A stretch of 64,000 nt of DNA from Limonium bicolor (lineage: Eukaryota > Streptophyta > Magnoliopsida > Caryophyllales > Plumbaginaceae), in NCBI GenBank assembly GCA_023374045.1, contig CM041776.1, forward strand, positions 144,153,296 to 144,217,295, written 5' to 3'. Below are positions 48,301 through 60,097 of the stretch, in pieces. Numbering within the stretch: the stretch's first letter is position 1; the number at the start of each line of letters is the position of its first letter. A model generated the notes under the pieces. The model was given only the letters and a program-made list of their open reading frames with translations. It did no database searches and had not been told where the DNA came from. A program made the translations under genes and the position numbers.

Positions 48301-49951
48301 TCGAGAATCGCTCGAGGAACGTAAATGGACGTAGGTGGACTCCGGTGACAGGTATGGTTTTCTTGCAACCTGTGTCCTATCGGATTACACCGGCTTGTGT
48401 GCCAATGTGTTTTTCTGTATGTTTGCCACGTTATGATATAAACCATGAAACGAGTTTACAGTCATTATTGTTATTGTATGTTTACGTGCCGATACCGGTA
48501 ACCTCTAATGCGCTTGAAGGGCTAGTTAACCACTATTAGGTAAACGTAAGAGAACGGTATCCGGTAACAACGTTTCCGACTTAAGGAACGTTCTAACCAC
48601 GGCTATGCGTGAGTTGGATATGTAATGTTTGTGCGTGGTGTTTGTATGTGAATGTGACTCTCTTTTCCCTTGTGTATGTCTGACAAGACTTAACTCAATG
48701 TTTGTGAATGTTTAATAAAGTTCAAAGATGAACTTCTAATAAGTGCTAACGGGGGGAATGAGGAGTCCGGTCTGTTCCGGCCACGCGTGTGAGTATGGGG
48801 GTCGTTGTCATAGCAGGTTCGATCCTCTCTGTATGTATTGGTTGTTTTCCAATTTGGTTCCCAACCTACCCTTTAGCTTAACCAAGGCTATTACTGACTC
48901 ACGTCGGGCCACAGGGGCATACTATTGTTATGTTTGTTTCGGTGTGCTTGGATCACTATATCCGGGGCACCTTGTGTTAAGTTAACCGTTCATTTAACGA
49001 AACGGTAACGAGTTATGTAACGAGCTTATCATGAGACTGGCAACAATCTCTAGGCTCAACAGTGTATTGGTGATGTTTGGGTCGGTTCCTATGAGAACCA
49101 TTCCCGTTGTGTTGTGTGTTTTGTTGTGATGCAATATTTATTGCGGTGTTATGTTGTGCACATGGAAACGTGCAAAGTGTTGTTAAGTTTTGTTATGTAG
49201 TGTATGTTATATGTTGTAAAATGTGAAGTGTGTGGATCATGGATATGGTTCCCAGTTGGTGATAAAAGGCGTTTAAGGATAACCCGATTTAAGGGTATGT
49301 GTCGCCTATTAAGGAAGTAGCTCCGTTGGAGGAGAAACACTCTAGGGATGATGATTACCATGAGTGACTCATTAAGTAGGATGTATTATCCGATTGTTGA
49401 GCCCATTGAGGCGAAATGTTAAGTGTTGTGTGTTTTTGTGTTACATGTATGATTCAAATATAATCACCGCATGCTAAGACGACAAGTAGTTGTGCGTGGC
49501 CCGATAGCATGTGGGCTGCGGGATTACCATACCAGCAAAGGTGCTGAGCCCCTTGGGGCCACCCCTTTCTCTTCTTTTCCTATTTCAGGTACGAAGTGCT
49601 GGAAGCCGTTCGAGAGTAGGACGGGTAGTCATTGTACATGGGTATTTATTTAAGTGTGTATATACATATACAGTAGGTGTAGTAAGACCGATATTGTTGT
49701 CGGCACCAGTTTATAATACTCGGTATAGTTAACAAGGTGTATGTCGTTATTGTTGTTGTTAATGTAAAGGAATAACAATGTATAGTCGCTCGGGAATTTA
49801 GCCCATCAGACCGATACATTGTGTATGTATTAGCCTTGTTAGCCACGTGGGTGGCTAACGGCGTGTAACACCAACAAGTTAAGTAATGTGATGAGGTTGT
49901 TCTTCCGCTGCAGTTTGTTGTAAGTATGTAAATGTTGGATGGGGTGTTACA
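45400..49951 (+). mobile_element. Element G, 5' LTR (4552 bp)
   Basis: Carries, in order: an AT-rich U3 with 'tgctttaaggagtcttaaagca' palindromic phrases near 45832 (cut here to variants), a purine/pyrimidine leader with several AAGGTAA donor-like sites (46501, 46666), a hairpin array, the block 'gtgacaggtatggttttctt' near 48350, and the TTTCAGGTAC and GAGAGTAGGACGGG block (49585-49625). A 95-codon frame (46092-46379) is present identically in both LTRs but has no family or domain; I do not call it a gene. Confidence 0.92.
47788..48048. repeat. Hairpin array in 5' LTR of G
   Basis: Four inverted repeats start at about 47788, 47860, 47933 and 48007 (spacing 72, 73, 74). They are built from CCGACCCA and TGGGTCGG with extra GGTCGGTC and GTCGGAC words. 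The spacers between them are ordinary AT-rich sequence. Confidence 0.9.
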
Positions 49952-49956
49952 AAAAG

Positions 49957-49968
49957 TGGTATCAGAGC
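49957..49968 (+). promoter_or_regulatory. Primer-binding site, tRNA-Met type (element G)
   Basis: TGGTATCAGAGC, complementary to the 3' end of initiator tRNA-Met, five bases after the LTR end. It is followed by GAAGTATCGCTCTGATGAC, so AGAGCGAAGTATCGCTCT forms a small hairpin overlapping the site. Confidence 0.92.
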
Positions 49969-52900
49969 GAAGTATCGCTCTGATGACTGAATTACCGAGC
50001 TTAGGAAGTACCGAGTTAGGATTTAAGTACTTTGGGTTAAGGGTTGAGTGATAGCGTGAGAGATACGCTAGTTAGGAACTACCAGTGACTACTGGAAACC
50101 TACAATATCCTTCCCACCCTCCACAATCCCTGTATATAACTTGGGGAAACAACGCCAGAGAGATGGAAGTCCACTCTCATACTCGGGAATACCCGATCTG
50201 GCTGTTATTATATACCTTTAGGGTACGGAGAACCTGTCATACGGTAGATCCCGGAAACTGGGAATCCCGGAGACGGTCTCCATCTAAACAATGTTAACCG
50301 CATTTCATAGCAATGAATGAAGGATCTTGTATATTGGAGAATAGAATTTCCGGCAACATGGGTCGACATGCAGAGCAGTCGAGAATAACCAGCTTGCAAC
50401 GCACCTACCGTGCAACAGGCAAGAAGTGGATTAGTGAAACCCGAGACGAGTGTCTACGGGACCACAGTTGATAAATAAAACACCAACGGTATACCAACCG
50501 ACAAAGGAACTACAACGTAGTGCCCAAACAAGAGACAAGTCTCAGTAACCACGACAAATACGTGGAACGGGCTACAAAGAGGATACAATACTAAGACAAA
50601 GGGGTCTCCCAGAATGGGAAACACCCTAGTTAATGATTGTTATGTGAAGACAGTGAGAAGTCACCTAGACAAGTTATTATCAGGACAGTGAGATCAGTGA
50701 GGGCCAACAAGGCCACTGATGACAGTGCGGGTAAAAACAATACCACAACCGGTATGTGTTAAACTGATAGCCAGTTAGCATGGCGCACTTGCCATAGCAA
50801 GTGCTGCTATAACAGGGCTGTTCGGGAAATTTATAACCACTATAAAGTACTTAGTAAAGTACCACGAAGTTAAGTGTGAACATTATGACCATGGAAGGGC
50901 TTAATAGCCTGACCTTTGTAATTGGAAGTAACCAGTCAGCAAGAAGCTAGACTTGGTTAAGGTAAGAAGATGTTGTGAAACCATGAAAATTTTTCTTTCC
51001 ACCCAGATTTATTCAAACCCTTTTCTTTTCAAAACCAGACTTTCTTTCAAACCAACACTTCTTTCCAACCTTCTTTTAAACCAAGCCAGTAAGACCAAGG
51101 ACAGTTGACAAAGATACAACAATGGATAAACTTTCCCTCGATTAAGTTCGGGAAGTAAGGAATGAATATTGTCACGGGACAATATAAGGGAGTTGACAAC
51201 AGAATACTTCACCTAGGCGTGTAACGGACACTACAAGTGTACCAACTGTGTTGTGGGACGACCGCACTCCGATAGGAGCATGTGGGCCTGACAGACCTAC
51301 TCATGGGTTAGTTGGGTAAGTAGCAATGTATCAGTAAGATACCCCATATATGTATACGAGTAGAGTCCGAAACACGGGAAGTAGTCGACTCCGTCTACGG
51401 TCAGCAGTATAAAACGAACAAGAGCTAAGGATTACCAGGAATAGTTGAAGTTAAGGAACCCAGTTAAGTTAAAAAGGACTAAAGGAACTAGTGAGTTTAT
51501 TTCAAGGGAATGTAAAAAGTCAAGGAGTGCGAAGAGCACGGACTATTATGAAAGACACCACATGTGTCTTGATAAGCCTAAGGGATAAAACATGATAGCT
51601 GAAATGGTGACCCAGCCTGTACATGGCAAGCAGATGCCTGATGTGGACACATTGATGTGCAATGAACGGGATGAAATTCCCAGAATGAGTACCTACACTA
51701 CCAGGGAATGTTAATCTTCACAGAAGGAGATAATAAGCCATTTAAGAACGCAAACGGCGTGGCTAATGGAATGTACCAATAAGTGTGAGCCAAATGTAAT
51801 GGCATAACTTAGCAACACCCAGGAGAAATCCTTAAAGGGTGTTTGCATCAACAATTGTTGCACGAAATAACGTGACAGAAACATAAGGGTTGAAACTAAC
51901 ACCCAGTTTAGACATAAATTGTCAGGAGACGGACTGACAAACCTAAGGGGCATCCCATGAAAGGAAACGTGATGCAACGACCTTGTAATATTGTACAGAG
52001 AAGTACATGTGTGTGGACAGCCTATAATGAGCCCAGCTCAAGGCAAATAAGGCTTATAAGCCATAAGCAAGATATACCATATAAATTCGATTGATGGTAG
52101 AAGTTTAGGTTGTGTAAGCGAATAGAGTGGTAAACGAACCACTGCATTAAGAGTGGGGATACCTCTCGACATTGTGACACCGCAGGAGTAGTAGTTATGT
52201 GAATCAAGTTCAAGAAATATGTTAAGGATGGACGATGTTATTAATGAAAAAGAATAATTAGCTTAGCAGTATGTGTATAAAGTGAAGCACCTGGCTGAAT
52301 AACGCCGGCTTGTGACTCGAATGATCGATGCTCAAGGAGCATTCAGTGGTCATCCAAATGAGGGATGAACCATAATAGGAATAATGTAAGTTTATGTGTG
52401 GAAGTTGAGGTGACAGCAGATACAATATAAGCTGATGTTATACAATAAGTAAGAGCACGGTGCGCAACGAGCGACCGTTGTATAAATGTTGTTAAACGAT
52501 AGTGTAACAGATAAGACCAGTTGTGAGTTAAACTCAGTGGAGATGCAAGATAAGTGATATTAAACAGACTGGGCAATAAGCCAGTGGTCGGTACTATATG
52601 ATAAGGAACTCAGTGTGAATTCCTACTGCAATCACATAAGGGATTTACTGTCAAGAGTTTACGCCTCTGCACTCTGTATGACTGAGTGTTTTGGTATGGC
52701 ACTTGCGCAGTAATGATCGAGTGGGATAGCTAGGAATTGGAAACATGTTAATTGTGAATAATGTTGTAATGGCCGATGCATAGGAAATGCAAGGCCGCAC
52801 CAATGAAAGAATACATGTATAAAAACCAAATGTGGAGACATGATTAACAGTAAGTGACTATAGTAGCACTAACTGCCAATATCGGTAGAATATACCCCAA

Positions 52901-53466
52901 AGGTTGTAAATAGCTGAGAGAGCACTACACACTAGGTAGTAGCTCAATCTCAACCGACAGTAAGTCGGAAGGGAACAAGTCAGTCATTGTGAAATACATA
53001 GCTGTATACACAGTAAATTATCATGGAAGTGGATAGAAAGTTCATAACTCACCGAATTCGCTAACGGTAAAAGATACCACGTCGGTTGAGAAACCATTGT
53101 TACCAAGATGAGGGTGACAATTGGGGATGTACAATACAGTAAGAATAACAAAAGGGAGCAATTAAGCTCTACAGTTATTAGAGTTTCGCAGCAGAAACTA
53201 GTGAACCAGTGATTCAAATGCACAATGTGAATAACGAATATGAGTGGATGGCTAATTGTTAACGCCTAGAAGCCTAGCAGGCCAGAATCGAAACCAATTA
53301 AGAGTTTAAACTCCAATGAGAATTCTTGGTTTAGGAACTAAACCGCCAATATGGTTAAGATCCTCTAATCAGAATCCATTGTGTAATAGACCGCGTGGAA
53401 GTTACAACACTTCACGACGGCAGGACATTTAAGCCAATGTTTAGTGATTGATTACGTGGGCGTAAT

Positions 53467-53484
53467 CCCTTTTAAGGGGGGTAG
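53467..53484 (+). promoter_or_regulatory. Internal polypurine-tract-like site (element G)
   Basis: CCCTTTTAAGGGGGGTAG after GTGGGCGTAAT, nearly the sequence of the terminal tract but 1.3 kb upstream. Conserved in A and E, so probably selected or ancestral. Confidence 0.55.
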
Positions 53485-54802
53485 AGCGCAAAACCACTTG
53501 GTGTATATTACCGTACAAGTGTACGTAGTGTGTGTGACTCATATTGTGCATAGCACAAAATTATTGTTTGTTTTGATGATTGGTGTGTGTGTTACGTAAA
53601 CATACACATTCATTCATGGATTAATTGTGGTAATTGCGCACAGATGATGCGAATACCATTGTGATAAGTGTGTGTGTTTGTTAACAGTTGTGTGTGATTG
53701 TATAAGTGTGGGGAGTAGATAAACTCCCGGGGGAAACAAAAGCCCCGACAGTGTATAAATGTAAAACCATGTATCGTATTTTGATAAAATATATGTGTAT
53801 ATATATACTATATAGTGATTCAAGAAAGGGCACGATACCGACATAGAACCTAGTGGGAATAAGATTCCCTAGGCAACAGGATTAAAAGTGAATGGAGGTA
53901 ACTGATAGGCGGAGTTCTATCCTTTGGAGATGTTGTGATCATGACTAGAATGATTCGAAAGATAGAAAATTGGAAATGAGTGATTTACATGATGCTTGAA
54001 AATGAGGTGGGAGGTGGAACTTGATTTGCATGTGATCAAGGGAAACCGAACACAAATTGGGGTGGAAGGATAGTTCAACACTGATGCTGATCACATCAGG
54101 GTTGGATGACTCTTGAAACTCCCTATAAGTGGTCACGAATAACCACGCTAATAAAAGAAGCAAAGAGCTTAAGTTGGACTTGGAGTTGTGTGTGTTTTCA
54201 AAAGGATTTTAAATTGGTATTTATAAAACGTTGATGGATACTTTACATAATTAAAGTCTTCTTACTTAACCTCATAAGGAAATTTTAAACTTTGTGATTG
54301 TTTTAATCTCCTAAAGGCACGGGGACGGAAGGTGTCCATCGCGACCGTGTTCTGCGGGATCACAGTGTATATCAAGGATATTTTTGATTGCTATACATGC
54401 TCTGACATGTTGTGTGGTATGTGTAATGGATGTTGTTTTGACTTGGATTTCCTAAAGTGTATACTATCAAGGCCTATGAGTCTAAATGTGTGGTGTTACA
54501 TAGACCTATGTGTCTAAAGACTGTTATGTTGTGGGGACCTATGTGTCCAAATGTTGTTATGTTACCCAAGACCAGTGTCAAAGGGGTTGTTATGTATGTG
54601 TAAGTGTTGTTAAGATACCCGGACCATAGAGTCCGAGGTTATCATGTGGATATGTTATGTTATGTGTGGATGTGAATGTGTTGCCCGGACCATCAAGTCC
54701 GAGGTTGTGATGTAAAGTGTGTTTGGTTAAGGAAGTTTATTTCCAAGTGATTACTGTGTTCTAATCTATGTATGTAAAGTGTGAACTTCGAGGACGAAGT
54801 TC

Positions 54803-54819
54803 TTTTAAGGGGGGTAGAT
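54803..54819 (+). promoter_or_regulatory. Polypurine tract of element G
   Basis: TTTTAAGGGGGGTAGAT directly before the LTR start TGAAATACC, preceded by CTTCGAGGACGAAG, an inverted repeat. Confidence 0.9.
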
Positions 54820-57800
54820 TGAAATACCCCAAACCTTGATATGTGGTTTAAATATCAAATTATGGTATGTAAAGGCTAAAAGTGCCTTAGAAACATCAGT
54901 GAACAATTTAAATAAGAAATGCAATAAAGCATTAAGACACAGTTTGAGCAAAAACATGCTCTAAGCTATGAGTGAACTTGGTTAGGACCCAAAGAGCCTA
55001 CCAAGACTTGATAACATTTAATTATGATTTAATAAGGCTAAATAAGTCCTAAGAAACTTTGGTAGACAATGAAACCAAACAAAACACAAGGTAATACCTT
55101 AAAGTCAATATGAGCAAAAATGTGCTCTAAGCTTGGGATAAATGTGTATAAGACCTAATGGTCATACCTATACCTTATTTATATGTTAATGAACATATTA
55201 AATCAATTACTAAAGAAAACCAAGCTTGAAAACAAGTTAAAACACAAAATGTGCTTTAAGGAGTCTTAAAGCACGTTTTTGAAAAATTGTCTTGTAAATG
55301 AGTTTTGAATGGCTAAATGTCCATCATTACTCTTTAATTAACATGTGTACTATATAGTATCACATTTGGGTGGCCATATTAGTGGGAAATCAAAAATTTC
55401 ACTTCTATGTGCCTTAGTTTGTGAATAGTGATTTTTATAACTAGTTTGTAACATATAATGTTATAAGTAATTAAATTGGTCAACAAAGACTAGTATACCC
55501 TTCTATTAAAATGGGGGCCGGTTTTTCATGGTGTGAGTCACCAATATGTAAAAGCAATCAAATAAGTAAACTTAAGCTTAAAGTAAAGTACTATTTGCTT
55601 TATAATTTACAAATATCTTCAAAAAGCAAAGGTTATCTTCATTCTCTCATTTCTTCCTTCATTTCCCACGGTGGTCTTCTTCTCCCTCCTCTCTCCATCG
55701 GTTTCCAACAGCCCACACTCATTCTTCATCTTCTTTCACTTGTAACTTGTGATTCCCTTGGCCAAATCAAATTCCAAGACCATATTTGTCTTAGTTAGGT
55801 CAAGCTCTACACTTCTACCTTTTCAAATCTTCAAGAGCTCAATTTTGGTGCCATGGAGAATCACCATTGAAGGAGCTTGAGCTCATCTTTTCACATATTC
55901 TTGTTCTCCTTTGCTTCAAGGTAAGGAAACTCAAAGAAAAATCAAGTTTCCTTCATGTTTTATGTTGTCCGAAAATTCACCTCACCATGGTGTATTTATC
56001 TTGCTTGTTTTAGCTTCATTTGGATCTTCCAAGGGCTAGGAGGAGTCCTCTCTTGATACTTATTCAAGTTCTCTTCCAATTCCAAGGTAAAACAATTACC
56101 TTAATGTGTTAAAACAATATGTGTAACTAGGGTTTACAATGAGATGAAGCATAATGCTTGAATACTCATTATGTTGTTTGTATAATGTTTAGAAGTTGAC
56201 AAACAACCAAACACCCCACCGGTTTACAAGGAACCAAGAAAGAATTTGTGAGGAAAAAGAGGTAAACAACTATCTCAATGTAGTTTAAATGCCTTAGGAA
56301 AATGAGCTAGATTTGCTTGATAAAATACCTAAGGAGCCAATGGCAAGTGACCTAGTAAAGTGTTCTCAAGGAGACTAGTAAAAGAACATATGTTTTGGTG
56401 TATATTTGCAGGTCAAAGGCATTATTTATGTGGGAAATTCAGTGTTTAAGGTTATGCAATTTAAGGGCCTAAGAGCCATGTTATTTAAGGGCCTAAGTGC
56501 CAAGCAATTTAAGTTATGCACTATATTGTGGTGTAGTGCCAAATGTGAAGTTTGTGTATACAATGTGTTTGATGGATTTAGGTGTTTTGAATGAAATAAG
56601 GTAAAAACCTAAGTGTTTGGATGTGAGTATATACTAGAGAAGCTATGGCCAAATTTGGGAATGTGTAAGAAGTTCTAAGTGTTTTAAGAGTTTTGGTGAA
56701 CTAGGAAGTGTTAAAGGTGAATGAATGTTTACTTGAGAAGAAAACATGTATTAAGGTGATTTAGATTGATGCAAGGATTTAGGTGTTGTCCTTGAAGTTC
56801 TAGGAATTCAATGTGTGTTTAGTGGATGTGTAAGTCTTGGAGAGTTTGTTTAAGGTTTAGGTAAGTTGATGTTCAAGGAATAAGTGATGTTTGGTAAGAT
56901 GTAAAAAGGAGATTTAGTTAGTAAGAAAAGAAGTTGAGATGATGATAAGGTGTAGAGGAACACCTTGGTATTTTGGTCATTATAGGTGAAATGCCACCTA
57001 GAAATCATAAGGAGAAACATTGTAAGTGTTAGGAATTTTGTGGAGATATAAGTAAAGGTTTAAGGAATTAGGAAAAATAGTTTGTGAGTGTTTAAGAATA
57101 TCTTAAGGGTGTGTTTGAAGTGCCAAATGATGTTAGAACACATTAAGAGGCCTTAGGAGAAGTTTGGTGAAGATTTGACAAAGTTTGGGTAAGTTTAGGA
57201 GGCGACCGACCCAGGGGCCGACCCAGTTTGTGGGTCGGTCGAGCCTCTGTAAAATGTTGGAATGTTCGGTGGTCCGACCCAAAAGGGTGGGTCGGACATG
57301 GGTCGGTCGGTCAAGTTACAAAGGTGGAAAAATGTTCGCACATGGACCGACCCAGAATGGTGGGTCGGACGTGGGTCGGACGGGCATGTTTGTAAGGAAG
57401 TAAAAGGGGTCTGTAATGGACCGACCCAGATGTGGGTCGGTCGGTGGGTCGGTCGGACCAAAAATGGTTTAAGGTTATGAAATGTGTATGATGGGGATTG
57501 AGGTAATGATGTTATAAGGATGTTAAGGACATGTTAGGGAGTTTTAATGACACCTAAGTGGGTTAAAAGTTGTATAAAATGTGAGAGTAAAACAAGTTAA
57601 AAATGTTAAGTTATGTAACTAAGTTAACGGGGAAAAATTAAGCATTGACATTAAATGATCAAGCAAACCCCGATGTTAATGAAAACACGTGTGATGTTAA
57701 CAGTTGTTCGAGAATCGCTCGAGGAACGTAAATGGGCAGGATAGTGGACTCCGGTGACAGGTATGGTTTTCTTGCAACCTGTGTCCTATCGGATTACACC

Positions 57801-59370
57801 GGCTTGTGTGCCAATGTGTTTTTCTGTATGTTTGCCACGTTATGATATAAACCATGAAACGAGTTTACAGTCATTATTGTTATTGTATGTTTACGTGCCG
57901 ATACCGGTAACCTCTAATGCGCTTGAAGGGCTAGTTAACCACTATTAGGTAAACGTAAGAGAACGGTATCCGGTAACAACGTTTCCGACTTAAGGAACGT
58001 TCTAACCACGGCTATGCGTGAGTTGGATATGTAATGTTTGTGCGTGGTGTTTGTATGTGAATGTATGACTCTCTTTTCCCTTGTGTATGTCTGACAAGAC
58101 TTAACTCAATGTTTTGAATGTTTAATAAAGTTCAAAGATGAACTTCTAATAAGTGCTAACGGGGGGAATGAGGAGTCCGGTCTGTTCCGGCCACGCGTGT
58201 GAGTATGGGGGTCGTTGTCATAGCAGGTTCGATCCTCTCTGTATGTATTGGTTGTTTTCCAATTTGGTTCCCAACCTACCCTTTAGCTTAACCAAGGCTA
58301 TTACTGACTCACGTCGGGCCACAGGGGCATACTATTGTTATGTTTGTTTCGGTGTGCTTGGATCACTATATCCGGGGCACCTTGTGTTAAGTTAACCGTT
58401 CATTTAACGAAACGGTAACGAGTTATGTAACGAGCTTATCATGAGACTGGCAACAATCTCTAGGCTCAACAGTGTATTGGTGATGTTTGGGTCGGTTCCT
58501 ATGAGAACCATTCCCGTTGTGTTGTGTGTTTTGTTGTGATGCAATATTTATTGCGGTGTTATGTTGTGCACATGGAAACGTGCAAAGTGTTGTTAAGTTT
58601 TGTTATGTAGTGTATGTTATATGTTGTAAAATGTGAAGTGTGTGGATCATGGATATGGTTCCCAGTTGGTGATAAAAGGCGTTTAAGGATAACCCGATTT
58701 AAGGGTATGTGTCGCCTATTAAGGAAGTAGCTCCGTTGGAGGAGAAACACTCTAGGGATGATGATTACCATGAGTGACTCATTAAGTAGGATGTATTATC
58801 CGATTGTTGAGCCCATTGAGGCGAAATGTTAAGTGTTGTGTGTTTTATGTGTGTTCGTTGTTACATGATGATTCAAATATAATCACCGCATGCTAAGACG
58901 ACAAGTAGTTGTGCGTGGCCCGATAGCATGTGGGCTGCGGGATTACCATACCAGCAAAGGTGCTGAGCCCCTTGGGGCCACCCCTTTCTCTTCTTTTCCT
59001 ATTTCAGGTACGAAGTGCTGGAAGCCGTTCGAGAGTAGGACGGGTAGTCATTGTACATGGGTATTTATTTAAGTGTGTATATACATATACAGTAGGTGTA
59101 GTAAGACCGATATTGTTGTCGGCACCAGTTTATAATACTCGGTATAGTTAACAAGGTGTATGTCGTTATTGTTGTTGTTAACGTAAAGGAATAACAATGT
59201 ATAGTCGCTCGGGAATTTAGCCCATCAGACCGATACATTGTGTATGTATTAGCCTTGTTAGCCACGTGGGTGGCTAACGGCGTGTAACACCAACAAGTTA
59301 AGTAATGTGATGAGGTTGTTCTTCCGCTGCAGTTTGTTGTAAGTATGTAAATGTTGGATGGGGTGTTACA
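54820..59370 (+). mobile_element. Element G, 3' LTR (4551 bp)
   Basis: Same ends and content as the 5' LTR. In the first 350 bases I see six differences and all are small insertions or deletions. Over the whole LTR only a handful of base substitutions are evident (for example g/a near 55960, t/c near 59181). This means a very recent insertion; the indel excess is discussed in the findings. Confidence 0.92.
57204..57459. repeat. Hairpin array in 3' LTR of G
   Basis: Same four-hairpin array as at 47788-48048. Small deletions lie between the hairpins (for example 'gtaat' missing before the second), while the stems are kept. Confidence 0.9.
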
Positions 59371-59375
59371 GTATC
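59371..59375. repeat. Target-site duplication of G, right
   Basis: GTATC, matching 45395-45399. Confidence 0.9.
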
Positions 59376-60097
59376 TAAACGTACTTATGCAAAGGATACA
59401 TAAAAAAACATGAAAATATATATATAACATATATCTTTAACCAAGACTGCATTCATATCGTCATATAAGTATCTCATAGGATACGTACAAACACATACAT
59501 TCGCAAGTGTGCAATGCACGTACAATCAAACAATGCATGCCCCGCATGAAAAATAAACAATCCCAACAACAAAAACTAACAACAATTTATTGTATGCCCC
59601 GCATACGACTTATTAAATTTAGTGCACACACTGTGCACGGCCAAGAGGCTATACCCCCCTTAAAAAGGGTTACGCCCACGTACCCCACAAGTATACGACA
59701 GCCGCTAACCGAAGAGCGCTGGATACTTGGGTCTCATGGAACTCTCCCTCGTTCTTGCGGAGTTTTCTCATATTTGGGAGATGGGTCGATCATAGGCATT
59801 CGATCCTAAAAGAAATTATGTGGAAGGTGAGGCACGTACATTTCCAGCCAAGGGCATGGAGTACTTGGTGCGCTGTCTCAACCACGTTCTATTGGGCCCA
59901 CTCGCTCCGTATTGAGGTGCAGACCCACGGATATAGGGCTAATATGTCCTTCGTTTCGATTGTTATCTTAGATGATTTATTGGCAGTAGTTTATTGCTGA
60001 CCTCGTTCCACTATGACAGTGTCGATCATGGTCTTTATTAATTGGAAACAAAGGTATCTCAGTCGGTGCGGTAACGTTAGGTGTATGTGCACACGAC
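59376..60097 (-). mobile_element. Element E, internal region continued
   Basis: Continues E after the G insertion. On the minus strand CGTGGGCGTAACCC and TTTTTAAGGGGGGTAT (59652-59675) correspond to the internal polypurine-like site of A and G. There is no recognisable protein; the 100- and 81-codon plus frames look incidental. It is cut at 60098 by the Athila-like element. Confidence 0.65.

Larger units (their letters stand above)
49952..54819 (+). mobile_element. Element G, noncoding interior
   Basis: Contains the primer site, an internal polypurine-like tract and the terminal polypurine tract, but no recognisable protein. It aligns with the interiors of A and C block by block, so this noncoding sequence has been kept through several rounds of transposition. 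Near the 3' end, 54460-54700, repeated phrases such as 'gacctatgtgtcc' and 'ggaccat(c)a(g)agtccgagg' form an irregular array. Confidence 0.85.
45400..59370 (+). mobile_element. Element G, complete LARD-type retrotransposon (13,971 bp)
   Basis: Two LTRs of 4552 and 4551 bases begin TGAAATACCCC and end GGGGTGTTACA. They flank a 4868-base interior with a tRNA-Met primer site at one end and a polypurine tract at the other. GTATC duplications border it. The interior has no frame longer than about 90 codons and no gag or pol motif, so G is non-autonomous and must be mobilised by another element's proteins. Ends, primer site and the 'aggacgaagttcttttaagg' tail resemble Del/Tekay chromoviruses, a likely source of those proteins (inference). 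It is inserted in E. Confidence 0.92.
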
